Below are positions 1 through 9,996 of a stretch of DNA of 47,669 nt, one piece after another. This stretch comes from Dehalococcoidia bacterium (GTDB lineage Bacteria; Chloroflexota; Dehalococcoidia; Dehalococcoidales; RBG-16-60-22). The notes under the pieces were generated by a model that saw nothing but the letters and a program-made list of their open reading frames with translations, was not told the origin of the DNA and ran no database searches. Positions within the stretch are counted from its first letter, which is position 1. Each line of letters opens with the position of its first letter. The stretch covers positions 8,734 through 56,402 of the forward strand of contig PLLL01000069.1 in assembly GCA_003141235.1 (NCBI GenBank), in the 5' to 3' direction. The translations under genes and the position numbers were made by a program.

Positions 1-14
1 GCTGCTGGCGAAGA

Positions 15-518
15 ATGGCAAAGGTAAACCGCCTGCAATTTAACCGGCGGGACATCGTCTTCGCCGCTATCGTGCTGCTGGTGATTATCGTTGACCAGCT
101 AAGTAAATTCTGGATATTAAACCACCTGCAGCCGGGAGAAGTTCTCTGGGATGCCCGTGTCTTCCGGATTATCCATGTCCTTAATACCGGCGCCGCTTTC
201 GGTATATTCAAAGGCCAAACTCCGATTCTGATTGTCGTTGATTTTATAGGTATCGCTGCCATTTTATTCCTCGTTTTCGGCATGCGCCGTCAGTGGCCGT
301 TTATCGATAAAATGCTGGTACGCACTAGTGTTGCCCTGATTCTGGGCGGCACCATCGGCAATATGATTGACCGCATCCGCGTAGGGCAGGTCACGGACTT
401 TATCGATTTTAAAATCTGGCCGGTATTTAATGTTGCCGATTCGTCGGTGACCATCGGCACGATTCTCCTCGCTTACTGCCTTATATTTTTGGCAGGACGG
501 GTGCAGACTAAGGAATGA
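15..518 (+). CDS. lspA: Lipoprotein signal peptidase (signal peptidase II)
   Basis: Motifs VDQLSKFW, NTGAAFGIF, GNMIDRIRVGQVTDFIDF, FNVADSS; about four TM segments. Confidence 0.96.
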   Translation: MAKVNRLQFNRRDIVFAAIVLLVIIVDQLSKFWILNHLQPGEVLWDARVFRIIHVLNTGAAFGIFKGQTPILIVVDFIGIAAILFLVFGMRRQWPFIDKMLVRTSVALILGGTIGNMIDRIRVGQVTDFIDFKIWPVFNVADSSVTIGTILLAYCLIFLAGRVQTKE

Positions 519-1414
519 GCAGGCAATACAGCTTTATCGCCGATACGCCGGGTATCCGTCTGGACAAGTTCCTCGGAGAGAAGTGCCCGGAGCTTTCCCG
601 CACCCATGCCCAGAAACTTATCGCGGAAGGGCTGGTCACCGTTAACGGGAAAATCGAAAAAGGCAGTCTCAAGCTCAATGCCGGTGATAAAGTTGACCTC
701 ACCATCCCTCCCGAAGCTCCCGCCCATCTGACCCCTGAATCCATACCTTTAAAGATAATTTACGAAGATAACGACCTGATGGTGATTGATAAACCGGCCG
801 GGCTGGCGGTTCATCCGGCGCCGGGACACCCGGAACATACCCTGGCCAACGCTGTAGTGGGTCATATGCCGGAACTGGCGGAAGAAGATGAAGATAATTT
901 AAGGCCGGGCATTGTGCATCGGCTGGATATGGACACCTCCGGCCTGATTCTGGTAGCTAAAAACCGCGTGGCGCAGGCTAATCTTTCCGACCAGTTTAAA
1001 TCGCGCGTGGTTTCCAAGTATTATCAGGCGCTGGTGCAGGGAAAACTAAAACCGGAAACCGGCATTATCGAAGCGAACATCGGGCGTGACCCGCGGAACC
1101 GCCAGCGCATGGCGGTAGTGACGGGCGGGCGTGAGGCGCGTACGGAATACCGCGTCATTAAATACATCGGCAATTATACACTGCTGGAGATTAAGCCCGA
1201 AACGGGGCGTACCCACCAGATAAGAGTGCACCTGGCGGCCATCGGCTTTCCCGTGGTGGGCGATACCACCTACGGCGTGCCATCCCCGCATATAGCGCGG
1301 CAGTTTCTCCATGCCGGCAAGATAAAGTTCAAACTACCCTCCACTGGCGAGTATGTGGAGTTCCAATCGCCTTTACCCCCCGACCTTGAGAAGGCGCTGA
1401 AAGACATTAGCTAA
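515..1414 (+). CDS. rluD: RluA/RluD-family 23S rRNA pseudouridine synthase
   Basis: S4-like N-terminus, HRLDMDTSGLILVAK catalytic motif, GRTHQIRVHLAAIGFPVVGD; 4-nt overlap with lspA. Confidence 0.94.
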   Translation: MSRQYSFIADTPGIRLDKFLGEKCPELSRTHAQKLIAEGLVTVNGKIEKGSLKLNAGDKVDLTIPPEAPAHLTPESIPLKIIYEDNDLMVIDKPAGLAVHPAPGHPEHTLANAVVGHMPELAEEDEDNLRPGIVHRLDMDTSGLILVAKNRVAQANLSDQFKSRVVSKYYQALVQGKLKPETGIIEANIGRDPRNRQRMAVVTGGREARTEYRVIKYIGNYTLLEIKPETGRTHQIRVHLAAIGFPVVGDTTYGVPSPHIARQFLHAGKIKFKLPSTGEYVEFQSPLPPDLEKALKDIS

Positions 1415-1515
1415 AACCTCTTGTATATTCCCTATTTGCATCCTTTCTTTAAACATGGCAAAATAGTGAATAGATATATCGTGATAGCTCTGGGATTCGC
1501 TTAAGGGAGGCGTCT

Positions 1516-2676
1516 ATGCAGTATCGTAAATTCGGCAAACTGGATTGGAAAGTATCGGCCCTGGGCTTCGGCTGTATGCGCCTGCCGGTCATCGGTGAAG
1601 ACCAGTCCAAGATAGATGAGCCCCTGGCTATTAAAATGATTCGTTACGCCATCGATAACGGCGTCAACTACCTGGACTCCGCCTACATGTACCACAATGG
1701 CAACAGCGAACGCGTCCTGTCCAAGGCGCTTAAGGACGGCTACCGCGAGAAGGTTAAAATTGCCACCAAGCTGCCTGCCATGATTATCCAGAAGGCGGAA
1801 GACTTCGACCGGATATTAAACGACCAGATTGAAAAACTAAACATCGGCAAGATAGATTTCTATCTCCTCCACGGCCTGCAAAAAACGTCCTGGACAAAAG
1901 TGCGCGATTTAGGTGTGCTTAAATGGGCGGAAAAACAGATGGCGGATGGGAAGATCGGCCGGCTCGGTTTTTCTTTCCACGATAAATTACCTGTCTTTAA
2001 AGAAATCATCGATTCTTATGATAACTGGGTGCTTTCTCAGGTGCAGTACAACTATATGGATATCAATAATCAGGCCGGTCGCAAGGGCGTGGAATACGCC
2101 GCGAGCAAAGGTCTGGCGGTGGTCGTTATGGAACCGTTACGCGGAGGCAAATTAAGCAAAGAACCGCCGCCTCCGGTAGCCAAAGTTTGGGAAACTGCTC
2201 ACCGCAAGCTCACGCCCGCCGAGTGGGCATTCCAATGGGTTTGGAACCAGCCGGAAATCTCGGTGGCTTTAAGCGGCATGAGCCTGATGGAGCAGGTGGT
2301 ACAAAATATAAAAACCGCCGGACGCTCCGGCCCCAACACGCTTTCTGAACAGGATTTGAAGCTCATCGAACGTGCGCGGAAGGCCTATCAAGGTCTGACT
2401 CCCATACCCTGCACCGACTGCAAATATTGCCAGCCGTGTCCCCACGGCGTAGACATACCGCGTTGCTTTCAGGCCTACAACGACGCCACGATTTATGATG
2501 ATTTAACCGTAGGGCGCAGGATGTATAATGCCCCGTTCTTTAAGCCGGAAAACCACGCCGATAAATGCGAAGAATGCGGCGAATGCCTGGAAAAGTGCCC
2601 GCAGCACATCGCGATACCGGACTGGCTCAAGAAAGTTGATATGGCGTTTAAAATGGATGCACCGCCGAGAGGATAA
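1516..2676 (+). CDS. Aldo/keto reductase with C-terminal 4Fe-4S domain
   Basis: AKR N-terminus MQYRKFGKLDWKVSALGFGCMRLP; C-terminal CTDCKYCQPCPHGVDIP and CEECGECLEKCPQHI; SD aagggagg. Confidence 0.93.
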   Translation: MQYRKFGKLDWKVSALGFGCMRLPVIGEDQSKIDEPLAIKMIRYAIDNGVNYLDSAYMYHNGNSERVLSKALKDGYREKVKIATKLPAMIIQKAEDFDRILNDQIEKLNIGKIDFYLLHGLQKTSWTKVRDLGVLKWAEKQMADGKIGRLGFSFHDKLPVFKEIIDSYDNWVLSQVQYNYMDINNQAGRKGVEYAASKGLAVVVMEPLRGGKLSKEPPPPVAKVWETAHRKLTPAEWAFQWVWNQPEISVALSGMSLMEQVVQNIKTAGRSGPNTLSEQDLKLIERARKAYQGLTPIPCTDCKYCQPCPHGVDIPRCFQAYNDATIYDDLTVGRRMYNAPFFKPENHADKCEECGECLEKCPQHIAIPDWLKKVDMAFKMDAPPRG

Positions 2677-2760
2677 AATAAGTAACAAAACTCAAGTAAC
2701 AAGTAACAATGAGAGGAAAGGGGAGGTTTGATACTTGATACTTGTCATTTGCTACTTATT
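2677..2760. repeat. 84-bp imperfect inverted repeat (33-nt arms, 18-nt loop) between convergent genes
   Basis: AATAAGTAACAAAACTCAAGTAACAAGTAACAA versus reverse complement of right arm AATAAGTAGCAAATGACAAGTATCAAGTATCAA (27/33 identical). Confidence 0.75.
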
Positions 2761-3319
2761 CCTTATATAGCCACTTGCGGAAAATGTACCGGCTGAACCA
2801 CGGCATCACCGCCCAGGTCAAAGCTCCCACTACCAGCGCGCTTGTCAGGATATTCAACAGGTAAAAGTTCCAGTTCAGCTTTAATAGTTCCTCTAACTTA
2901 ACGAACAGGACGGACATTGCGTAAACGGCTAGCGTGGTGATGAGAAACATCTTCCATTGCGGCGGCGTCGTCAGTTCCGGGCACTCAGGGATAGAAAACC
3001 ATGTCTCCATTCCGGTCGCTTCCTGTCGGCTCTTTACAGAGAAAGCGTCTGCCTCGTGCGATAGCTTCTGGCGGATATAGGAATCCTCCCACCTGTGTAC
3101 GGACTCAGCATCCGTAAAGCGCAGTATGGCATGGTATAATCCGGGTTTGCCGGGGCCGGGTGTGAGCATCGTCGCTCCCGTGTTGCCCGGGGCTTCTGTC
3201 GCTGCATCCACCAGCCGGTGCACCCAGGCGATATAGTCCCTGTCGTGCCCCGGTAATACCTGTCGGCTTATCACCACGGTCACCGGTTTTTCCTGAGGCA
3301 TATTAGTTTCATTTTCCAT
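2756..3319 (-). CDS. Antibiotic biosynthesis monooxygenase (ABM)-domain protein with C-terminal TM helices
   Basis: VTVVISRQVLPGHDRDYIAWVHRLVDAA plus two hydrophobic helices, ABM-TM architecture. Confidence 0.8.
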   Translation of the reverse strand: MENETNMPQEKPVTVVISRQVLPGHDRDYIAWVHRLVDAATEAPGNTGATMLTPGPGKPGLYHAILRFTDAESVHRWEDSYIRQKLSHEADAFSVKSRQEATGMETWFSIPECPELTTPPQWKMFLITTLAVYAMSVLFVKLEELLKLNWNFYLLNILTSALVVGALTWAVMPWFSRYIFRKWLYKE

Positions 3320-3649
3320 TGATAAATCTCCTGCGGAAAATTCAATTCTATTTTGATATTCTAATACCTTTTAAGTCTAAAGCATAGTACTAAAATCACA
3401 TTGTTGTCATTCTGACCCTGAGCGAAGCAGAAGGGGAAGAGGGTAGGGGATTGGTTCATTAATTAAAAATAACCTTGAAAACGAATCTAACTTAACATAA
3501 ACAAAAACAAATCGATGAAGCTAATTAGCTACGAATTGTTTCTAAAAATGGGAGAAATTAAATCCCCGGAATTCCATTTCTGGCAACTTCAGAAGCGGAA
3601 TGTTAAAATGTATCTTAAGGCCTGATTATAAATAGCAGAAAGGTTAACT

Positions 3650-5128
3650 ATGGATAAACCGGTTCGCGTTCGCTTTGCCCCAAGCCCCACGGGACGCCCT
3701 CACGTAGGCAATATACGCACGGCCATGTTCGATTGGCTCCTCGCCCGCCACACCGGCGGCACGTTCATCCTGCGTATCGAGGATACGGATGTCGAGCGCA
3801 GGGTGGAAGGCGCCGTAGAATACATGATGGACGCCCTCAACTGGCTGGGACTGGATTGGGATGAGGGGCCGGGAAAAGGCGGCGACTACGGTCCATATTA
3901 TCAGTCGCAGCGCCTCGAACTTTACCAGGATGCCGCCGCAAAACTTGTCGCGCAGGGCGATGCCTATTATTGCTATTGCTCCCCCGAACGCCTTGATGCG
4001 ATGCGCAAGGAGCAGGAAGCGCGCAAGCAGTCGCCGGGTTATGACCGGCTTTGCCGTAATTTAAGCCCGCAGGAAAGGGCGGCGAAAGAGGCCGCGGGCA
4101 TCAAACCGGTGGTGCGCTTTAAGGTGCCGCTTGAAGGGCAGACTAAATTCCACGATATCATCTACGGCGATATTACATGCGAGAACAGCAATATTGACGA
4201 CTTCGTGATGCTGAAATCGGATGGCTACCCGACCTATCACCTGGCGAACGTAGTTGACGACTACGCTATGAAAATCAGCCATGTCATTCGTGACGAGGGC
4301 TGGATATCTTCGGCGCCCCGGCATTTAATGATGTACAAAGCTCTTAATTACGAGCCGCCGCAGTATGTCCACCACCCGGTAATTGTAGGGTCTGACCGCG
4401 CTAAGTTAAGCAAGCGCCATGGCGCAACTTCACTTCTCGATTTTAGAAACATGGGCTACCTGCCGGAGGCTATGTTTAATTTTCTCGCTTTAATGGGCTG
4501 GTCGCTGGATGATAAGACCGAGATTATGACCCGCCAGCAGGTTGTTGAAAACTTTTCACTGGAGAGGATGGGGAAGACTGGCGCCTTCTTCAATATAGAA
4601 AAGCTCGACTGGATGAACGGGGTATATATCCGCGGTCTAACTGTTGAAGATTTAACGAACAGGGTACTTCCGTTTCTGGAAAAGGATTTACCGCCAGAGG
4701 TCAAGCGGCCCCTGGACATCAATTATATACGGCAAATAATGCCGCTGATACGGGAGCGGATAAAAACTCTAAAAGATGCGGCTACCTATGCTGACTTCTT
4801 CTTTGTAGATAAGCTGGAATATGAAGCTTCGATGCTTATAGGCAAGAAGATGACCACGGAAACCGCATTAGCGGCTTTGAAAGGTGCTGAAGAGAAACTA
4901 TCCTCACTGGAGAGCTTTGACCATGATCTGTTAGAAGATAGCCTGAGGCATCTCGCCGATGATTTGGGTATCAAGACGGGGCAGCTTTTTAATGTGCTCC
5001 GGGTAGCTTGCACAGCTCGTGATGCTACCCCGCCGCTCTTTGAGACGATGGTCGTGCTGGGTAAAGAAAGATGTCTGAAAAGGATAAAGATTGCGATATC
5101 CAAGCTGGGTAATAACTCGAATTTGTAA
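3650..5128 (+). CDS. gltX: Glutamyl-tRNA synthetase
   Basis: RFAPSPTGRPHVGNIRTAMFDWLLARH, KLSKRHGATSLLDFRNMGYLPEAMFNFLALMGWS. Confidence 0.97.
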   Translation: MDKPVRVRFAPSPTGRPHVGNIRTAMFDWLLARHTGGTFILRIEDTDVERRVEGAVEYMMDALNWLGLDWDEGPGKGGDYGPYYQSQRLELYQDAAAKLVAQGDAYYCYCSPERLDAMRKEQEARKQSPGYDRLCRNLSPQERAAKEAAGIKPVVRFKVPLEGQTKFHDIIYGDITCENSNIDDFVMLKSDGYPTYHLANVVDDYAMKISHVIRDEGWISSAPRHLMMYKALNYEPPQYVHHPVIVGSDRAKLSKRHGATSLLDFRNMGYLPEAMFNFLALMGWSLDDKTEIMTRQQVVENFSLERMGKTGAFFNIEKLDWMNGVYIRGLTVEDLTNRVLPFLEKDLPPEVKRPLDINYIRQIMPLIRERIKTLKDAATYADFFFVDKLEYEASMLIGKKMTTETALAALKGAEEKLSSLESFDHDLLEDSLRHLADDLGIKTGQLFNVLRVACTARDATPPLFETMVVLGKERCLKRIKIAISKLGNNSNL

Positions 5129-5157
5129 GACAGAAAGGGAGATAGTAAAGGAACTAT

Positions 5158-6849
5158 ATGACTACTGGCGATATAAAACCTGCACATGATTTCATCAGGG
5201 ACATTATCCGTCGAGATATCCAGACAAATAAGTACGATGGTCGGGTACATACCCGGTTTCCACCGGAGCCTAACGCCTACCTGCACATAGGACACGCTAA
5301 GTCTATTTATATCAATTTCAGCATTGCCAATGAGTTCAACGGTCTCTGTAATTTGCGGTTCGATGACACCAATCCCACCAAGGAAGAACAGGAATATATC
5401 GATGCAATCATACGAGATATACGCTGGCTGGGATTCGACTGGGGAGACCGTTTGCACTATGCCTCTGACTACTTTGAGCAAATGTGTGAATATGCTGTGC
5501 AGCTTATCCAGAAAGGCAAGGCATACGTTGATGAGTTAACTGCCGGGGAAATCAGAGAATATCGCGGCACCTTAACCGAGCCAGGTAAGCAGAGCCCATA
5601 TCGAGAACGTCCGATAGAGGAAAACCTTGATTTATTTAAACGCATGCGGGCCGGGGAATTCCCGGATGGCTCATATGTTCTCAGAGCGAAGATCGACATG
5701 GATTCTCCCAATATGAATATGCGTGATCCTGTCATGTATCGCATCCTGCGCGCCAGGCACCCACGCACCGGTGATAAGTGGTGTATCTATCCAATGTACG
5801 ACTGGGCCCACGGCCTCGAAGACTCCATCGAAGGGATTACCCATTCCATCTGTACACTGGAGTTCGAAGACCACCGTCCCCTGTATGACTGGTTTCTGGA
5901 TGAACTGGGAATCTATCATCCTCAGCAGATTGAGTTTGCCAGGCTCAATATAACCTATACCGTAATGAGCAAACGCCTGCTGCTGAAGTTGGTACAGGAC
6001 AAATCCGTACGCGGATTTGACGACCCCCGATTACCAACCCTGTCAGGGTTACGCCGACGTGGCTACACACCGGAGGTTATCCGGAATTTTTGTCAGCATA
6101 CGGGAGTAGCCAAGGCCAATACCACCATTGATGTTGCTTTCCTGGAACATTGCCTCCGGGAGGATTTAAACCAGAAAGCCCAACGTGTTATGGGTGTGCT
6201 GCGTCCGCTGCGTCTGGTAATTGATAACTACCCGGAAGATCAGGTGGAAGAGTTCGACGCAATGAATAATCCCGAGGACCACGCCACAGGAACACGAAAA
6301 GTGCCGTTTTCACGGGTTCTCTATATAGAGCAGGACGATTTCCGGGAGGAGCCACCACCAAAATACTACCGCCTGGCACCGGGCCGTGAGGTAAGATTGA
6401 GGTATGCCTATTTTATTACCTGTGTGGGTATAACAAAAGATGAAAGAAGCGGAGAGATAGTTGAGGTCCACTGTACTTATGACCCGGCTACGCGGGGTGG
6501 TGATGCCTCGGATGGACGCAGGGTCAAATCGACGTTGCACTGGGTCTCTGCCAGGCATGCACTCGAAGCTGAAGTGCGTTTGTATGACCTCCCGTTCAGC
6601 AAGGAAAATCCTATGGATGTGGAAGAGGGTACTGATTTCAGGGCTTATTTTAATCCGAATTCTCTTGAGGTATTGACATCGTGCCGTGTTGAACCCGCTC
6701 TTGCCGATGTTCCATCCGGGAGTAGATACCAGTTCGAAAGAATGGGGTATTTCTGTGTTGACCCCGATTCCTCACCGGGAAAATTGGTATTCAATCGGAT
6801 AGTTTCACTACGGGATACCTGGCTAAAGATACAAAAACAGCAGGAATAA
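5158..6849 (+). CDS. glnS: Glutaminyl-tRNA synthetase
   Basis: [36 protein letters not shown], GlnRS C-terminal anticodon-binding domain. Confidence 0.96.
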   Translation: MTTGDIKPAHDFIRDIIRRDIQTNKYDGRVHTRFPPEPNAYLHIGHAKSIYINFSIANEFNGLCNLRFDDTNPTKEEQEYIDAIIRDIRWLGFDWGDRLHYASDYFEQMCEYAVQLIQKGKAYVDELTAGEIREYRGTLTEPGKQSPYRERPIEENLDLFKRMRAGEFPDGSYVLRAKIDMDSPNMNMRDPVMYRILRARHPRTGDKWCIYPMYDWAHGLEDSIEGITHSICTLEFEDHRPLYDWFLDELGIYHPQQIEFARLNITYTVMSKRLLLKLVQDKSVRGFDDPRLPTLSGLRRRGYTPEVIRNFCQHTGVAKANTTIDVAFLEHCLREDLNQKAQRVMGVLRPLRLVIDNYPEDQVEEFDAMNNPEDHATGTRKVPFSRVLYIEQDDFREEPPPKYYRLAPGREVRLRYAYFITCVGITKDERSGEIVEVHCTYDPATRGGDASDGRRVKSTLHWVSARHALEAEVRLYDLPFSKENPMDVEEGTDFRAYFNPNSLEVLTSCRVEPALADVPSGSRYQFERMGYFCVDPDSSPGKLVFNRIVSLRDTWLKIQKQQE

Positions 6850-7256
6850 TGAATGACAGGGGTGAAATCTCCACTTTAAAAGCCTGGCTGCTTGTCCTGG
6901 CTTCGTTGTTGGACGAGGCTATCTTGCTGGTACTCATTATCCTGGCTTTAAGGTATTTCCATATACAAATTACTTGGCCGATTATCCTGGTAGCCTGGTT
7001 AGCAGTTATTATATTCTTCATTATCATCCACAAAGCGGTAGTGCCCAGCATGCGCCGTAGAAAGGTGACCGGCGCTGACGGAATGATAGGCCTTACTGGT
7101 GAAGTTTCTCAGCCGTTAAGACCACAGGGCGTTATCAAAGTAAAAGGCGAATATTGGAAAGCGAAATCGGTTGATGGTGATGTCGGCATAGGTGACGACG
7201 TAGAAGTGGTAGGGATAAAAGGATTGATTTTAGAAGTAAAGCGTAAAAAAGTATGA
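6849..7256 (+). CDS. NfeD-like membrane protein with OB-fold
   Basis: Two TM segments then GADGMIGLTGEVSQPLRPQGVIKVKGEYWKAKS; TAATG overlap with glnS. Confidence 0.8.
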   Translation: MNDRGEISTLKAWLLVLASLLDEAILLVLIILALRYFHIQITWPIILVAWLAVIIFFIIIHKAVVPSMRRRKVTGADGMIGLTGEVSQPLRPQGVIKVKGEYWKAKSVDGDVGIGDDVEVVGIKGLILEVKRKKV

Positions 7257-8260
7257 GCATCGAACCGGGATATTTAGCTCTATATCGTTCGGGCGAGCTG
7301 GAGCGCCGCGCCGTCGCGCTTGAAGCGCGTTTAGCCGAGTGCGATATCTGCCCCTGGGAATGCGGCGCTAACCGGTTGAAGGGTAAGTACGGCCATTGCA
7401 ACTCGGGCGCCCTGCCTATAGTTTCATCTGTCTGCGCCCATCATGGCGAGGAGCCTGTATTATCCGGCACGCATGGGTCCGGCACCATCTTTTTCGCTAA
7501 CTGCAACATGCGTTGCGTCTACTGCCAGAACTACCAGATAAGCCAGGACCCGAAAGTACAATACAAGAACACAATTGAAACCCGCATCCTGGCGGAGCGC
7601 ATGCTCTATCTCCAGGATGAGCTTAAATGCCACAATATCAACCTGGTGACGCCTTCGCACTTCGTCCCGCAGATTGTCCGCGCTGTATTTGAGGCGGTGG
7701 CGGGGGGACTGCACCTGCCCCTGGTTTATAACACCAGCAGCTATGATTCTCTGAAAACTCTACGCGAGCTTGATGGGATTATAAGTATATATCTAGCAGA
7801 TATACGCTACGCCTCTGATGAATTCGGTCTAAAATACTCGCATGCCCGCGGCTATGTCGAGGTCTCACGCGCTGCGATTAAAGAAATGTACCGGCAGGTC
7901 AGCAACATTGAGGTAGATGATGAAGGCATCGCGCAAAAGGGTTTGATTATACGCCACCTGATATTCCCCAACGGTATTGCCGGCAGCGAGGATGCTCTAA
8001 GCTGGCTCGTAAGGGAGGTTTCACCGGAAGTGACCGTCAGCATTATGTCCCAGTATTATCCGGCGCATAAAGCTGCACGCCATCGTTATCCCGAGTTGGG
8101 GCGTAAGATTACCCCTGAGGAATATAAAGAGGTAACTGACCTGGTGGAAAAACTGGGCATAGAAAACGGCTGGGTGCAGGAAATGTTATCGGCCGAGACC
8201 TATCGGCCCGATTTTTCGGCGGATGAACCGTTCGATAATAAAAAGCGGCGGCGGAGGTAG
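7253..8260 (+). CDS. Radical SAM protein, PflX/PflA-like
   Basis: CDICPWECGANRLKGKYGHCNSG; CNMRCVYCQNYQIS (CxxxCxxC); ATGA overlap with upstream gene. Confidence 0.88.
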   Translation: MSIEPGYLALYRSGELERRAVALEARLAECDICPWECGANRLKGKYGHCNSGALPIVSSVCAHHGEEPVLSGTHGSGTIFFANCNMRCVYCQNYQISQDPKVQYKNTIETRILAERMLYLQDELKCHNINLVTPSHFVPQIVRAVFEAVAGGLHLPLVYNTSSYDSLKTLRELDGIISIYLADIRYASDEFGLKYSHARGYVEVSRAAIKEMYRQVSNIEVDDEGIAQKGLIIRHLIFPNGIAGSEDALSWLVREVSPEVTVSIMSQYYPAHKAARHRYPELGRKITPEEYKEVTDLVEKLGIENGWVQEMLSAETYRPDFSADEPFDNKKRRRR

Positions 8261-8278
8261 TGAACCGGTTCCGATTGG

Positions 8279-8419
8279 CTACTTTTTCTTGCGTTTGGTA
8301 AATCCGAAAGTGATTTTCAGCCCGTTACGAATATCTTTTTTATTGATGTTCTCGATAAATGTCTTGAGAGGGGTAACGGGTTTTTCAATTGCGGTGGATT
8401 CCTTTTTACTCTTAACCAT
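8279..8419 (-). CDS. Possible small basic protein (46 aa)
   Basis: MVKSKKESTAIEKPVTPLKTFIENINKKDIRNGLKITFGFTKRKKK; TATAAT box just upstream of the ATG on the minus strand; no recognised family. Confidence 0.3.
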   Translation of the reverse strand: MVKSKKESTAIEKPVTPLKTFIENINKKDIRNGLKITFGFTKRKKK

Positions 8420-8519
8420 ACGGGGAGTATTATAACACATAGTAAGGCATGAAGCCAAGCGTTTGACGCACATTGCCATTGCCGACTAAAATAGCTAATC
8501 GACCGGTAAGGAGATTTAA

Positions 8520-8993
8520 ATGAAATATATCTGGGCGCCGTGGCGTATGCAATATATCAAGAGTGAAAAGCCGAAGGGGTGCATTCTCTGTGACTTGCCC
8601 GCGGAAGATAAAGATAAGCAGAACTATATACTCTATCGCGGCGTGAAAAATTTTATTATGTTGAACAGCTTTCCTTATAATCCCGGTCATCTGCTGGTAG
8701 CGCCTTACCGGCATACCGGGAATATGGATGAGCTTACCGCGGCAGAGCGGAACGAGCATTATGAACTGGTAAGCCGGTGTATTAAGGTTCTTAAAGAGGC
8801 GATGAACCCGGGCGGCTTTAATATCGGTTCAAACCTCGGGAAGATAGCCGGGGCCGGTATTGAGGAGCATTTTCACAGCCATATCGTACCGCGCTGGAAT
8901 GGCGATACCAACTTCATCCCTGTCCTGGCTGATGTCAGGGTCGTGCCGCAGGCGCTGGCCGATACTTATGATGCGCTTTTGGGAAAGTTTTAA
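8520..8993 (+). CDS. HIT-family protein (AP4A phosphorylase/hydrolase-like)
   Basis: HFHSHIVPRWNGDTNF HIT motif; CILCD N-terminal zinc site; SD aaggagat. Confidence 0.93.
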   Translation: MKYIWAPWRMQYIKSEKPKGCILCDLPAEDKDKQNYILYRGVKNFIMLNSFPYNPGHLLVAPYRHTGNMDELTAAERNEHYELVSRCIKVLKEAMNPGGFNIGSNLGKIAGAGIEEHFHSHIVPRWNGDTNFIPVLADVRVVPQALADTYDALLGKF

Positions 8994-9044
8994 AATACCA
9001 GGGAAAATCCCATTCCTACGAATATAGAATTACCCGCTTTCAGC

Positions 9045-9089
9045 TTGACAAAAAGACTTCTTTTCAAATATACTTGCAACTGGATGCAA
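9045..9089 (+). promoter_or_regulatory. Promoter of the metal-type ABC operon with dyad operator TTGCA-N6-TGCAA
   Basis: TTGACA (9045-9050), 18-nt spacer, TATACT (9069-9074), overlapping TTGCAACTGGATGCAA (9074-9089). Confidence 0.6.
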
Positions 9090-9123
9090 TAACAATAAGT
9101 TGCGTTAATTTATTATCATAGAA

Positions 9124-9984
9124 GTGAGCATCTGGAAAATGAAGAAGTCTGGTATCTGTCTTACAGTTGTCTTGCTACTAAGTCTGGCGGTGGGTATCTT
9201 TACCGGCGGATGCGCCGCAGAAAAATCCTCAAAATTACAGGTAGTCACCAGCACATCACTGCTTGCCCAGATAGTCGAGCGCATTGGGGGAGATAAAGTC
9301 AGCGTGGTAAGCATTATTCCCCCGGCGCAGTGCCCGGGGACTTTTGATATCAAGCCGGGCGATGTCCAGAAGCTGGTCGATGCCCGGCTTTTTTTCATAC
9401 ATAACTGGCAGGGCGAGAAATTTACCACCGATTTGATTGCCTCGGCCAATAATAAAAACATGACCACGGTTAGTATTGAGCTGGCGGGCAACTGGATGAC
9501 GCCTCAGGTACAGCGCGACGCCACCGATAAAATTGTGGCTGTTCTGGCGCAGATTGACCCTGACAACAGCGCGGTTTATCAAAAAGCCGCGAGTGAATAC
9601 AAAGCCGCGGTAACGGCCAAGGAAACTGAAGTTAAAAGCAGGCTGGCCAAGGTCAATCTTGCCGCGGTCAATGTTCTCTGTGATGAGCAGCAAGCCGATT
9701 TCGTTAAATGGGCGGGGCTAAATATTGTGGCCACTTACGGCAGGCCGGAAACCTTTACTCCCCAGGTAGTCAAAGACCTGGTGGACAAAGGCAGAAGTGG
9801 TAAAGTGACACTGGTTATTGATAATATGCAGACAGGCGGAGAATCCGGGAAGAGCCTGGCTGAACAGCTAGGGGCAAAGCAGATTACGCTGTCAAATTTC
9901 CCGGGCGGTTATGATAAAACTGAGACATGGGAAAAAGCCATCGATAAAAATATCGAGCTGGTATTAAACTCAACCGGGAAGTAA
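9124..9984 (+). CDS. ZnuA/TroA-like (cluster A-I) substrate-binding lipoprotein, divergent ligand set
   Basis: Lipobox FTGGCAA; LQVVTSTSLLAQIVERIGGDKVSVVSIIPP; KPGDVQKLVDARLFFIHNWQGE; canonical His ligands not conserved. Confidence 0.82.
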   Translation: MSIWKMKKSGICLTVVLLLSLAVGIFTGGCAAEKSSKLQVVTSTSLLAQIVERIGGDKVSVVSIIPPAQCPGTFDIKPGDVQKLVDARLFFIHNWQGEKFTTDLIASANNKNMTTVSIELAGNWMTPQVQRDATDKIVAVLAQIDPDNSAVYQKAASEYKAAVTAKETEVKSRLAKVNLAAVNVLCDEQQADFVKWAGLNIVATYGRPETFTPQVVKDLVDKGRSGKVTLVIDNMQTGGESGKSLAEQLGAKQITLSNFPGGYDKTETWEKAIDKNIELVLNSTGK

Positions 9985-9996
9985 AAGAACATCAGG

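Noticed and set aside
4786-5481. 231-aa minus-strand ORF
   Set aside because: Lies antisense to the gltX 3' end and glnS 5' end, no recognisable domain; treated as codon-bias shadow.
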